A DNA stretch of 7,317 bases from Armatimonadota bacterium (GCA_014380985.1 JACMIU010000579.1:1-7317), one strand, 5' to 3'. Numbered from the stretch's first letter, positions 1 to 6,024 are shown. The notes: generated from the sequence alone by a model not told the origin. Translations and numbers: made by a program.

Positions 1-89
1 ACGGCAAAGGCAGCGGTCGTCCCGGTGGCGGCGCACCGGGCGGCGGGGGCGGTGGTCGCCCCGGCGGCATGGGCGGCTTCGGTCGGTAA
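1..89 (+). CDS. Glycine-rich C-terminal tail of an upstream protein (partial), possibly an efflux adaptor subunit
   Basis: Reading in frame from base 3, about 28 codons run to a TAA stop at 87-89. They encode a tail made almost entirely of Gly, Pro and Arg, ending GGMGGFGR. The codons are strongly GC-ending and no stop interrupts them. Only the tail lies in the window, so no domain can be identified. Low-complexity Gly-rich ends of this kind are common on periplasmic adaptor (HlyD/MacA-like) subunits. The next gene on the same strand is a MacB-type permease, and adaptors usually sit just upstream of such permeases. The adaptor call is therefore inference from position and composition. An RNA-binding or other Gly-rich protein is equally compatible with the tail alone. 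Confidence 0.5.
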   Translation, partial: GKGSGRPGGGAPGGGGGGRPGGMGGFGR

Positions 90-91
90 GT

Positions 92-174
92 AAAAATCGG
101 AACCACATTCCATATTCCCGACGGATTTTGAGAGCGCGACGGCACAACAATAATGGAATGTGGTTCCGATTTTT
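92..174 (+). terminator. Perfect 22-bp inverted repeat with A-tract and T-tract ends; candidate terminator
   Basis: The arm at 92-113 (beginning AAAAATCGGAACC) is the exact reverse complement of 153-174 (ending GGTTCCGATTTTT), with 39 bases between them. The structure begins two bases after the stop codon of the preceding gene. Its right arm runs into six T residues followed by ATTTA, so a transcript could form a long stem followed by a U-tract. The symmetric A-tract on the left would also allow termination from the other direction. The 39-base loop is much longer than in a standard intrinsic terminator. An RNase III-type processing stem, a paired operator or a small transposon-like remnant are therefore alternatives. 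Confidence 0.5.
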
Positions 175-211
175 TATTTAAGCGTGAAATAGAAACGGAT
201 ACGAATGGTTT

Positions 212-1633
212 ATGTTCGATATTTTTAACAGTCTCCATAACGCGGCAATCGCCGATCCCCTGATGCGCAAAGAGCAGGATGCCCCGCCCGCGCCGTCGCG
301 TCGCGCCGTCGCAAAGACCTATTCTGTACCCGGCGATCCCGTGCCCGGCGGCTCTCCGCACCAAGCCCCGCCCAACAAAAACGGCAAGCGTGTCGGTGGC
401 AATATGCCGTTTAGCGAAAACCTTCGTGTCGCGTTCGGTGGTATTGCGGCGAACAAGCTCCGCGCTATGCTCACCATGCTCGGCGTGATTATCGGTGTCG
501 GGGCGGTAATCGCCATGATTGCGGTGGGCGAGGGGGCGCGGCAAAAAACGCTCGACCAGATTAAAGCACTCGGAACCAACTTGCTGATTGGCGAACCCGA
601 ACGCCGCCGCATTGGACAAACACGCGGCAAAGCCGGGTCATGGAACCGCCTCAGCATGGAGGACTTGGAAGCGTTCAACGCGGACGATACCCCCGCCGTC
701 TTGAACATATCGCCGGAAATCAGCCAACAGATTCAGGTCAAGTCGGGCAATCAAAACGCCGACACCAATTTGTTTGGCGTTTGGGCGGATTGGTTCGAGA
801 TTCGCAATCACAAGGCGAAAATCGGGCGTTTGTTCACGGCGGAAGAAGAAAAGAAAAAAGCCAAAGTCGTCGTACTCGGTTGGAGCGTCTACGAGCAACT
901 GTTTCCGGGCGGCGAAGACCCCATAGGCAAACTGGTGCGGATCAACAATATCGGCGTGAAGTGTATCGGCGTACTTGCCCCGAAAGGCTCGTCCGGCGAC
1001 CAGAACAACGATGATGTGGTAGTCGTTCCGGCATCTACCGCGCAGAAGCGATTGCTCAACTTCTGGCAAGCGCGGGTGCGCCAGTTCTCGGCGCAAGCCG
1101 TGTCGGAAGACAAAATGGGTGAAGCGCAAACGCAGATTGATCAACTATTCCGCAAACGTTACCGCGTCAAGCCGGGTGATCCGCCGACGATGAAGATTCG
1201 CTCGCAATCGGAAATCGCACAATTCGCCGACGAAACCGGTTCGACGTTCACGGCACTACTCGCTTCTATCGCGGGCGTTTCGCTAATGGTCGGTGGCATC
1301 GGCATCATGAACATCATGCTCGTCTCCGTCACGGAACGCACCCGCGAAATCGGCGTCCGAAAAGCCATCGGGGCGAAGCGGCGCGATATTTTGCTCCAGT
1401 TCCTGATTGAAGCGATGTCGCTATCCATCCTCGGCGGCATCATCGGAATCGCTCTCGGTGTGTCGCTCGCCTTGCTACTGCCGCGCTTCAACCCCGATAT
1501 GACCACGGTGCTGAGTATGCCGCCCATCGTGCTATCATTCTGCTTTTCGGCGGCGGTCGGCGTGTTTTTCGGATTTTATCCCGCGCTCAAGGCGTCAAAA
1601 CTTGACCCGATTGTCGCTTTGCGATATGAATAG
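212..1633 (+). CDS. MacB-type ABC transporter permease (MacB_PCD plus FtsX domains)
   Basis: This is a permease subunit of a MacB/LolCE-class ABC system, which couples cytoplasmic ATP hydrolysis to movements of a periplasmic domain (export of drugs, toxins or lipoproteins). TM1 lies at about residues 86-106 in the typical context NKLRAMLTMLGVIIGVGAV, ending GEGAR. A periplasmic MacB_PCD region fills about 110-340. The FtsX domain holds three more membrane segments (about 345-372, 395-425 and 436-458) with the family motif TERTREIGVRKAIGAKRRDI between TM2 and TM3. It ends PALKASKLDPIVALRYE, the normal family terminus. No nucleotide-binding domain is fused, so a separate ATPase must exist, probably upstream of the window. 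The family normally begins near Met65 (base 404), which has a weak GGTGG upstream. The start used here adds 64 Pro/Arg-rich residues with coding-like third positions. Substrate is unknown. Confidence 0.92.
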   Translation: MFDIFNSLHNAAIADPLMRKEQDAPPAPSRRAVAKTYSVPGDPVPGGSPHQAPPNKNGKRVGGNMPFSENLRVAFGGIAANKLRAMLTMLGVIIGVGAVIAMIAVGEGARQKTLDQIKALGTNLLIGEPERRRIGQTRGKAGSWNRLSMEDLEAFNADDTPAVLNISPEISQQIQVKSGNQNADTNLFGVWADWFEIRNHKAKIGRLFTAEEEKKKAKVVVLGWSVYEQLFPGGEDPIGKLVRINNIGVKCIGVLAPKGSSGDQNNDDVVVVPASTAQKRLLNFWQARVRQFSAQAVSEDKMGEAQTQIDQLFRKRYRVKPGDPPTMKIRSQSEIAQFADETGSTFTALLASIAGVSLMVGGIGIMNIMLVSVTERTREIGVRKAIGAKRRDILLQFLIEAMSLSILGGIIGIALGVSLALLLPRFNPDMTTVLSMPPIVLSFCFSAAVGVFFGFYPALKASKLDPIVALRYE

Positions 1634-1641
1634 GTAGGATT

Positions 1642-1673
1642 TCGGCGAAGGGTCGAACCTGACCCTTCGCCGA
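1642..1673 (+). promoter_or_regulatory. 13-bp perfect hairpin overlapping the HTTM gene start codon
   Basis: Bases 1642-1654 (TCGGCGAAGGGTC) pair perfectly with 1661-1673 (GACCCTTCGCCGA) around a six-base loop, GAACCT. The stem lies eight bases after the permease stop codon and includes the A of the downstream ATG. No T-tract follows (the next bases are TGAAAAC), so it is not a canonical intrinsic terminator. The only purine-rich stretch that could act as a Shine-Dalgarno, GAAGGG, is inside the left arm. Folding would therefore hide the initiation region. It could limit translation of the downstream gene or be a U-tract-less terminator. Which of these applies is inference. Confidence 0.5.
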
Positions 1674-3319
1674 TGAAAACACCGTCCGAAAACCCCGCCC
1701 CCATAAGCGAACGCGGCGCACTCTGGCACGAACTGTTCGGCATTGACCTGCGTACCGTCGCCCTGTTTCGTATCGCCCTCGCGCTCAGCCTCCTTGCCGA
1801 CCTGTTTATGCGCTCGGTGGACATCGAAGCGTTTTACACCGATTTCGGCGTCGCTCCGCGTTCCGTGCTACCGGCGATGTGGAACCGCTCGGCGTTGTTT
1901 TCCTTCCACACGCTGTTCGATTCGCCCCTTGCCGTTGACTTGGTGTTCGCAATCAATGCGGTGCTTTTGTGTCTCCTTCTCGTCGGTTGGAATTCGCGGG
2001 CGATGGCGGTTGTCGCGTGGCTTTTCTTGATTTCGCTACAGTCGCGCAATCCGATGGTGCTACAAGGGGGCGACATTCTTTTGCGGTGTCTGGCATTCTG
2101 GGCGATGTTCCTGCCGCTCGGCGCATACCTATCGCTCGATGCCAAAAGGCGGTACGCCCCCCGGCTTCCCGGCGACGACCCGGCAAGACCGGTGCGGGCG
2201 TTCTCGTGGGGGACGATTGCGATTTTGGTGCAGACCGCGTGCGTGTACTGGTTCACCGCACTTCTCAAAAACGATCCGTCGTGGTGGCAAAACGGCTACG
2301 CGATTTATCTCGCGCTTAACATTGACTTGCTGACAACGCCTATCGGTAGGTATCTGGTCAACGTGCCGCTTGTCGCCTATGCGCTGACCTTTATCACGAT
2401 TTGGATGGAGGCTTTCGGCGCGTTCTTCGCGTTTTTCCCACTTCGCAATGGGCCCGTTCGCACCGCAACCGTGTTCGTGTTCTGGTTCTTTCACCTTGTC
2501 GCCCTGCAATCCATGATGTATTTGGGGCCGTTCCCGTGGACGTGCGCCCTTGCATGGATTCCGTTCCTGCCGTCGTGGTTCTGGGACAATCTGGCGATTC
2601 GGTTGCGGCATCCGCGCCTTTCGGCGTGGGCGCAAGCCTACCTGCCGAAGCGCGGCGAACCAGCGAAAAACGAACCGGCACGCCGCCCGGTGCAACTGTC
2701 GCTTCCCATCGCCGCCGATTTCGTCGCCGCGTTCTACCTGCTCGTTATCCTGATGTGGAACTTTCGCACGGTGAACTTCGGCATGATTATGCGCTATTTT
2801 CCGATCACGTGGAACGCCGTCGCGGAAGTACCGCACGTGGATCAGTGTTGGGATATGTTTAGCCCGACACCGATGGCGGACGACGGCTGGTATGTGATTG
2901 ACGGCACACTGCGCGACGGTTCGCACGTGGACTTGATGCCGTATATAGCCGGGTCGGGCGAACCGCCGCCGGTGTCGTGGGACAAGCCAAAGGAAGTCGG
3001 CAAGCAGTTCCGCGACGAACGATGGCGCAAATATATGCTCAATATGTGGGCAGGTTTCAACCGGTCGTACCGCCCGTATCTGTGCGCATACGTCGCTAAA
3101 AGTTATAACCGCGACCATAGCGGCGCGAAAGAGTTAGTCGCTTTAGAACTGGTATATATGAGGGAAACCACGCCGACCGGGTACGCGCCGATTCCGCCCC
3201 CGGTAAAGGTAACGCTTGATACGTGGAGTTTGCCGGGGTTCGCGCCAAAATCAGCGACGCCGGTGCTACCGCGTGTCCGGCAGGGTTCGGCAAGCGTACC
3301 AACCACCGGCAAGCAGTAA
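1673..3319 (+). CDS. HTTM / vitamin K-dependent gamma-carboxylase-like integral membrane protein
   Basis: A 548-residue polytopic protein with features of the HTTM family, the bacterial relatives of animal gamma-glutamyl carboxylase. TM1 is at about 28-46 (ALFRIALALSLLADLFMR), followed by the family-like loop DIEAFYTDFGVAPRS (about 50-64). Next come NPMVLQGGDILLR and FWAMFLPLGAYLSLDAK, then YWFTALLKNDPSWWQNG (about 191-208), and several more membrane segments up to about residue 370. The soluble C-terminal part contains VDQCWDMFSPTPMADDGWYV, as in other bacterial HTTM proteins. Lys199 is the likely counterpart of the catalytic lysine region of the human enzyme, an alignment I infer from the surrounding pattern. 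It is shorter than the human protein (758 residues). The ATG follows the permease stop by 39 bp with no upstream in-frame alternative. Biochemical function of bacterial HTTM proteins is largely unknown, so I assign no reaction. Confidence 0.85.
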   Translation: MKTPSENPAPISERGALWHELFGIDLRTVALFRIALALSLLADLFMRSVDIEAFYTDFGVAPRSVLPAMWNRSALFSFHTLFDSPLAVDLVFAINAVLLCLLLVGWNSRAMAVVAWLFLISLQSRNPMVLQGGDILLRCLAFWAMFLPLGAYLSLDAKRRYAPRLPGDDPARPVRAFSWGTIAILVQTACVYWFTALLKNDPSWWQNGYAIYLALNIDLLTTPIGRYLVNVPLVAYALTFITIWMEAFGAFFAFFPLRNGPVRTATVFVFWFFHLVALQSMMYLGPFPWTCALAWIPFLPSWFWDNLAIRLRHPRLSAWAQAYLPKRGEPAKNEPARRPVQLSLPIAADFVAAFYLLVILMWNFRTVNFGMIMRYFPITWNAVAEVPHVDQCWDMFSPTPMADDGWYVIDGTLRDGSHVDLMPYIAGSGEPPPVSWDKPKEVGKQFRDERWRKYMLNMWAGFNRSYRPYLCAYVAKSYNRDHSGAKELVALELVYMRETTPTGYAPIPPPVKVTLDTWSLPGFAPKSATPVLPRVRQGSASVPTTGKQ

Positions 3320-4585
3320 CGCGGCAATAGCGAGTGCCGCGCCCGCGCCCAAACCGGACGCGAAAAACCCGGCTATCAGCGGCAGTAGCAATGCCGGAAG
3401 AGATACGGCGTTCAGCAAGCCGATGTAGGTGGATTGCTCCCGTTCCCCGACTGACTCTAACAGGTAGTTCGTGATGACCACCCAGTTTTCGACCACGCCA
3501 CCCAAAATGAAGTACGCGGCATAAAACAGCCAGATGTTGCCCCCGGTCGCCGCGCCCGCGAACGCGAGCAGGGGCCAGAGCAAGGCGGCTCCCATCAGTA
3601 AGGTTAGGGCTTGCTTTGGACCACCACGGTCGGAAATCGCGCCCCAGATGGGCGCAAAAACGAGTAGTCCCACGGTTTGCGCGACCAGAAACCGCCCCGC
3701 GTCACTTTCTCGAATCGTGTCCGGCGCGGCGGTGCGAATGTAGCCCCACAGAAACGGCGCGGTAGCGAGAGACGCCGACGCCAACACCTGCACCACGGCA
3801 AGGCGGGCGAATGCCGGGCGTTCGGCAAACCGGCGCGGCAACGTAGCGAGGAATACCGTGAGCGATTGCTTCGGCACATCCGGCAGGTCGTCGTTCTGGG
3901 TGAGGACAATGTGCGTGGGCGGCTCCCGAATCAGCGCGATAAACAACCACGAAACGAACAGAAACAGGGCGCACCCCCAGATAAGCAGGGCATCGGCGAC
4001 TGGAAAACGGATTCCGCTACCGCCGAGCAGGTACAGCACTACCGCGCCAACGCCGAGTTTGCCGACTCCGCTAATCGTTTGCGTCGCGGCGAACAGTGCG
4101 CCGCGTCGCCGCGCCGGAACCGTGCGACCGATGAGTGCCGTCCATGGCACACCGCCGCACCCATCGGCAAACCAACCGAGACCGTAGGCGAAAACCAACG
4201 CCCCCAGCGCAAGTTCGGGGCGCGCTTTTCCGAAGAAGTACACCACGACTCCGGCGAGAAGATAACCAACACGTCCCCAAATCGTCAGCAACAGTAAGAT
4301 GGGTTTGTAGCGCGTGGCGTTTTGCAGATGGTGCGCGATAAACAGTTGCGGCAAAAAGTACGCGCCTTGCCGGAGCGCACCCATAATGCCGAGAAGCCCC
4401 AAACCGCCGCCAAGTCGGGTAACTATGGCGGGAAGGGCGGTCGCTGCGTCCAAAAATGCCGACCCGATAACAAAGCACGACACATCGCCGACCAACATCA
4501 GGAAATTATAGCGGGCATGGGGCAAAAGTTCGTCCGGCGAAACGTCGCCGGGCGCGAGCGGGGTAGCCGGAACGCTTTCGGTCAC
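3266..4585 (-). CDS. Major facilitator superfamily (MFS) transporter
   Basis: A 439-residue protein with about twelve hydrophobic segments, fitting an MFS secondary transporter of the inner membrane. After a 25-residue polar N-terminus, TM1 begins near Asn27. The loop after TM2 carries HHLQNATRYKP, and the cytoplasmic loop after TM4 carries IGRTVPARRRGALFAATQ, a pattern usual in this group. A motif A-like sequence, GAISDRGGPKQAL (residues 315-327), marks the TM8-TM9 loop. The start codon is GTG and overlaps the TGA stop of the preceding gene as GTGA, so translation is probably coupled. No good Shine-Dalgarno precedes it, consistent with coupling. The stop codon lies 54 bp inside the end of the convergent HTTM gene. 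Substrate cannot be read from the sequence. Confidence 0.88.
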   Translation of the reverse strand: MTESVPATPLAPGDVSPDELLPHARYNFLMLVGDVSCFVIGSAFLDAATALPAIVTRLGGGLGLLGIMGALRQGAYFLPQLFIAHHLQNATRYKPILLLLTIWGRVGYLLAGVVVYFFGKARPELALGALVFAYGLGWFADGCGGVPWTALIGRTVPARRRGALFAATQTISGVGKLGVGAVVLYLLGGSGIRFPVADALLIWGCALFLFVSWLFIALIREPPTHIVLTQNDDLPDVPKQSLTVFLATLPRRFAERPAFARLAVVQVLASASLATAPFLWGYIRTAAPDTIRESDAGRFLVAQTVGLLVFAPIWGAISDRGGPKQALTLLMGAALLWPLLAFAGAATGGNIWLFYAAYFILGGVVENWVVITNYLLESVGEREQSTYIGLLNAVSLPALLLPLIAGFFASGLGAGAALAIAALLLAGGWYACRTLPDTR

Positions 4586-5259
4586 GGTTTGGCGGCGGGT
4601 TCGCCGCTCGCTTTAAGGGGCTTGAGCGACGCCAGTAGCGCAGGCATACGGTCGTCGAGCAAGACGTTTTCGACGAACGCGCCCGCCGCGAGTTGTAGCA
4701 CCGCGTCACGCGGAGCGGTTTCGGGCTTGTCGCGGTATTTCGCGGGGATACGCTTCGTGCCGTAGAACGCGAGGCTTTGCTTTTCCATTTCCGTTTTCTG
4801 CGACGCCGTAAGCGTCGGGTACAGCACGGCTAAAATATTTTCCACGTACTCGCGCTTCGCCGCACCGATTCGTGCCAGCACCGCTTTTTGTTTTTCGATA
4901 TACTTGGTTTCGACTTCGGGAGGAATCGGTTCGCCCGCGAGTGCGCCGGTGTGCGCTTTTTCCACGTCGGTTGCGATTTCGCGCATCGCGTCGTCGTCTT
5001 TTTTGCGCCGCTCCTTGTCGGTTTCGAGCGTTTCCTTGACCACGGTTTGTAGAGACTTTATCTGTGCGGCGTCGAAGTTCACCGCTTGTAGGGCGCGAAG
5101 CAAGGCAAGATCGTACAGGTTGCGACGCACGGCGTTCGCGTCCACGGTCACGGCAGGGGGGGCGGTTGCCGGGGCGGGCGGCGCGGTCTTCTCCTGCGCC
5201 CAAGCCGGAGAAAGAACGGCGGCACACACCACCAAAAGCAAAAAGGTTCGCGGTTTCAC
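4582..5259 (-). CDS. Exported helical protein with LTxxQ motif, Spy/CpxP-like
   Basis: A 225-residue protein with a clear Sec signal peptide: MKPRT, a hydrophobic core at residues 6-17, and a probable signal peptidase I site after AWA (residues 19-21). A Pro/Ala linker (about 25-36) leads into long charged helices (about 40-165). Two motifs resemble the paired LTxxQ elements of the Spy/CpxP periplasmic chaperone family: FDAAQIKSL (62-70) and LTASQKTEME (150-159). Known members bind unfolded proteins or metals in the periplasm and respond to envelope stress. This protein is longer than Spy and carries an extra C-terminal region, so the assignment is moderate. The start is GTG; the next in-frame codon upstream that could matter is a stop with no ATG or GTG between. 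It is the first gene of a two-gene operon with the MFS transporter, overlapping it by 4 bp. Confidence 0.72.
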   Translation of the reverse strand: MKPRTFLLLVVCAAVLSPAWAQEKTAPPAPATAPPAVTVDANAVRRNLYDLALLRALQAVNFDAAQIKSLQTVVKETLETDKERRKKDDDAMREIATDVEKAHTGALAGEPIPPEVETKYIEKQKAVLARIGAAKREYVENILAVLYPTLTASQKTEMEKQSLAFYGTKRIPAKYRDKPETAPRDAVLQLAAGAFVENVLLDDRMPALLASLKPLKASGEPAAKP

Positions 5260-5470
5260 GGCTTCTATGATAACACGTTCCGCGCCCGTTCTCCCATCGC
5301 GTGAAAATCATTTTTTGGTGAAATGAAGGAGATTCGGGTCGGCACGGTCAATAGAAGGAGCGGAAACACGGGGCGCGTTCGCGTTGTCTGACAGGAAGCG
5401 TTTACCCATTTTCGGACAAACAGCCCCGCGAAGCGCGAAGAATCCGCGCCCGGTTCTAAGGAATACAAGA
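5260..5470. other. Divergent intergenic region with weak regulatory signals
   Basis: This 211-bp gap separates the start of the - strand exported-protein gene from the start of the + strand lipoprotein gene, so it should hold both promoters. On the - strand a TTGACC (5346-5351) lies 18 bp from a poor -10 candidate, TTCATT (5322-5327). On the + strand two similar 10-mers, TTGTCTGACA (5384-5393) and TTTTCGGACA (5409-5418), agree at 8 of 10 positions and are 25 bp apart. The first contains the small dyad TGTC-T-GACA. Two GAAGGAG copies (5325-5331, 5354-5360) look like Shine-Dalgarno sites but have no start codon at a useful distance. A tandem CGCGAAG pair sits at 5427-5440. None is strong enough to call a defined promoter or operator. 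Confidence 0.35.
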
Positions 5471-5965
5471 ATGTTTTTACCCGGCTTCCCGCGCCTTAGC
5501 GGGGGACAACCCTCTTTTTATCGAACGGCACTCCTTGCGGCGTTCGCCATTATCACCGGAACCGCGATTGCCGGTTGCGGGGGCGGCGACGATAACCCGA
5601 ATCCGAACCCGTCCGCGACCCCGAACACATCGGCGGAAGTGACCGGGCGCATCGTGGAAAGCACGACTTCGACCCTTGTCAGCGGCGCGGTGGTGCGATT
5701 CGGAGACCTTGCCGTGACAACGACTTCGAGCGGCACGTTCACATTCTCCGTGCCGGGCGGCGGCGGTAGCCGGTTGCTCACGGTAGAACTACCGAACGGT
5801 ACGTACTACAATCTCGGACAGCGCAACGGCGTTTGTGTGGAGGCACTATCCTCGGCGGGTATCACCGTGGCGGCATCTGACTTAGAGGTCGGCGACCGTG
5901 TGAGCGTGGGCGAGATTCGCGTTTTCCGCACCGACGGACCGCCGCCGCCGCCGTGTAACTTCTAA
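5471..5965 (+). CDS. Small lipoprotein with a beta-sandwich (carboxypeptidase regulatory-like) domain
   Basis: A 164-residue predicted lipoprotein. A positively charged N-region and hydrophobic core (about 19-34) end in the lipobox IAGC, with Cys36 as the lipidated residue. A flexible Gly/Asp and Asn-Pro linker (about 37-55) follows. Residues about 57-150 (VTGRIVESTTSTLVSGAVVRFG, split by short turns, then a TSSGTFTFSVP strand pair) look like the carboxypeptidase regulatory-like beta-sandwich found on many surface proteins. The protein ends with five prolines, then CNF. I chose the ATG at 5471 because AAGGAA (5458-5463) sits seven bases upstream and a normal lipoprotein signal begins there. 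The frame stays open back to a TTG at 5384, which would add 29 residues before the signal and is less likely. Role unknown, probably binding or structural at the cell envelope. Confidence 0.75.
   Translation: MFLPGFPRLSGGQPSFYRTALLAAFAIITGTAIAGCGGGDDNPNPNPSATPNTSAEVTGRIVESTTSTLVSGAVVRFGDLAVTTTSSGTFTFSVPGGGGSRLLTVELPNGTYYNLGQRNGVCVEALSSAGITVAASDLEVGDRVSVGEIRVFRTDGPPPPPCNF
5939..5953 (+). repeat. Five tandem CCG codons (polyproline) near the lipoprotein stop
   Basis: Five consecutive CCG codons encode PPPPP, four codons before the TAA at 5963-5965. Runs of three or more prolines are known to stall ribosomes unless elongation factor P acts. The repeat is also a short trinucleotide tract that could slip during replication. 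Confidence 0.7.
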
Positions 5966-5984
5966 GCGATTCGCAAGGCGTAAG

Positions 5985-6011
5985 GGCGCGAACGGTATAT
6001 CCGTTCGCGCC
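5985..6011 (+). promoter_or_regulatory. 11-bp GC-rich hairpin between lipoprotein and glycosidase genes
   Basis: GGCGCGAACGG (5985-5995) pairs perfectly with CCGTTCGCGCC (6001-6011) around the loop TATAT. It begins 20 bases after the lipoprotein stop and ends 13 bases before the next ATG. No T-tract follows. The sequence right after the stem is GGAGCAGGGACGT, which contains the likely Shine-Dalgarno of the next gene. It may act as a terminator without a U-tract, a 3' stabilising stem or a leader hairpin. The stem itself is certain, its role is not. Confidence 0.5.
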
Positions 6012-6024
6012 GGAGCAGGGACGT

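Noticed and set aside
92..174. CRISPR repeat pair
   Set aside because: There are only two copies, in inverted rather than direct orientation, and no cas gene is present.
638..1144. - strand open frame of 168 codons within the permease gene
   Set aside because: No recognisable motif, and it lies wholly inside a confidently identified gene on the other strand.
1642..1673. Classical Rho-independent terminator after the permease gene
   Set aside because: The stem is strong, but no T-tract follows and the stem runs into the next start codon, so a standard intrinsic terminator is not supported.
2129..3118. Long - strand open frame (329 codons) antisense to the HTTM gene
   Set aside because: Its product is rich in Arg, His and Pro with no recognisable domain, and the + strand frame has clear membrane segments and family motifs. 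GC-rich codon bias on the sense strand produces such antisense frames.
3677..4297. + strand open frame of 206 codons opposite the MFS gene
   Set aside because: The product is Arg/Gln/Pro-rich low-complexity sequence. The opposite strand encodes a well-formed transporter.
4706..5311. - strand open frame of 201 codons with an ATG start, overlapping the Spy-like gene in another frame
   Set aside because: The product is dominated by Arg and Gly with no signal peptide or motif. The alternative frame has a textbook signal peptide, charged helices and LTxxQ motifs, and overlaps the next gene in the usual operon manner.
5323..5391. 22-codon reading frame MKEIRVGTVNRRSGNTGRVR... in the divergent intergenic region
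   Set aside because: It faintly resembles the start of phage baseplate V proteins and could be a leader peptide, but it has no good ribosome site, is very short, and nothing else phage-like is nearby.
5384..5470. TTG-initiated 29-residue extension of the lipoprotein
   Set aside because: It would place an extra basic segment before the lipoprotein signal. The ATG at 5471 has a well-spaced AAGGAA and gives a normal signal peptide.
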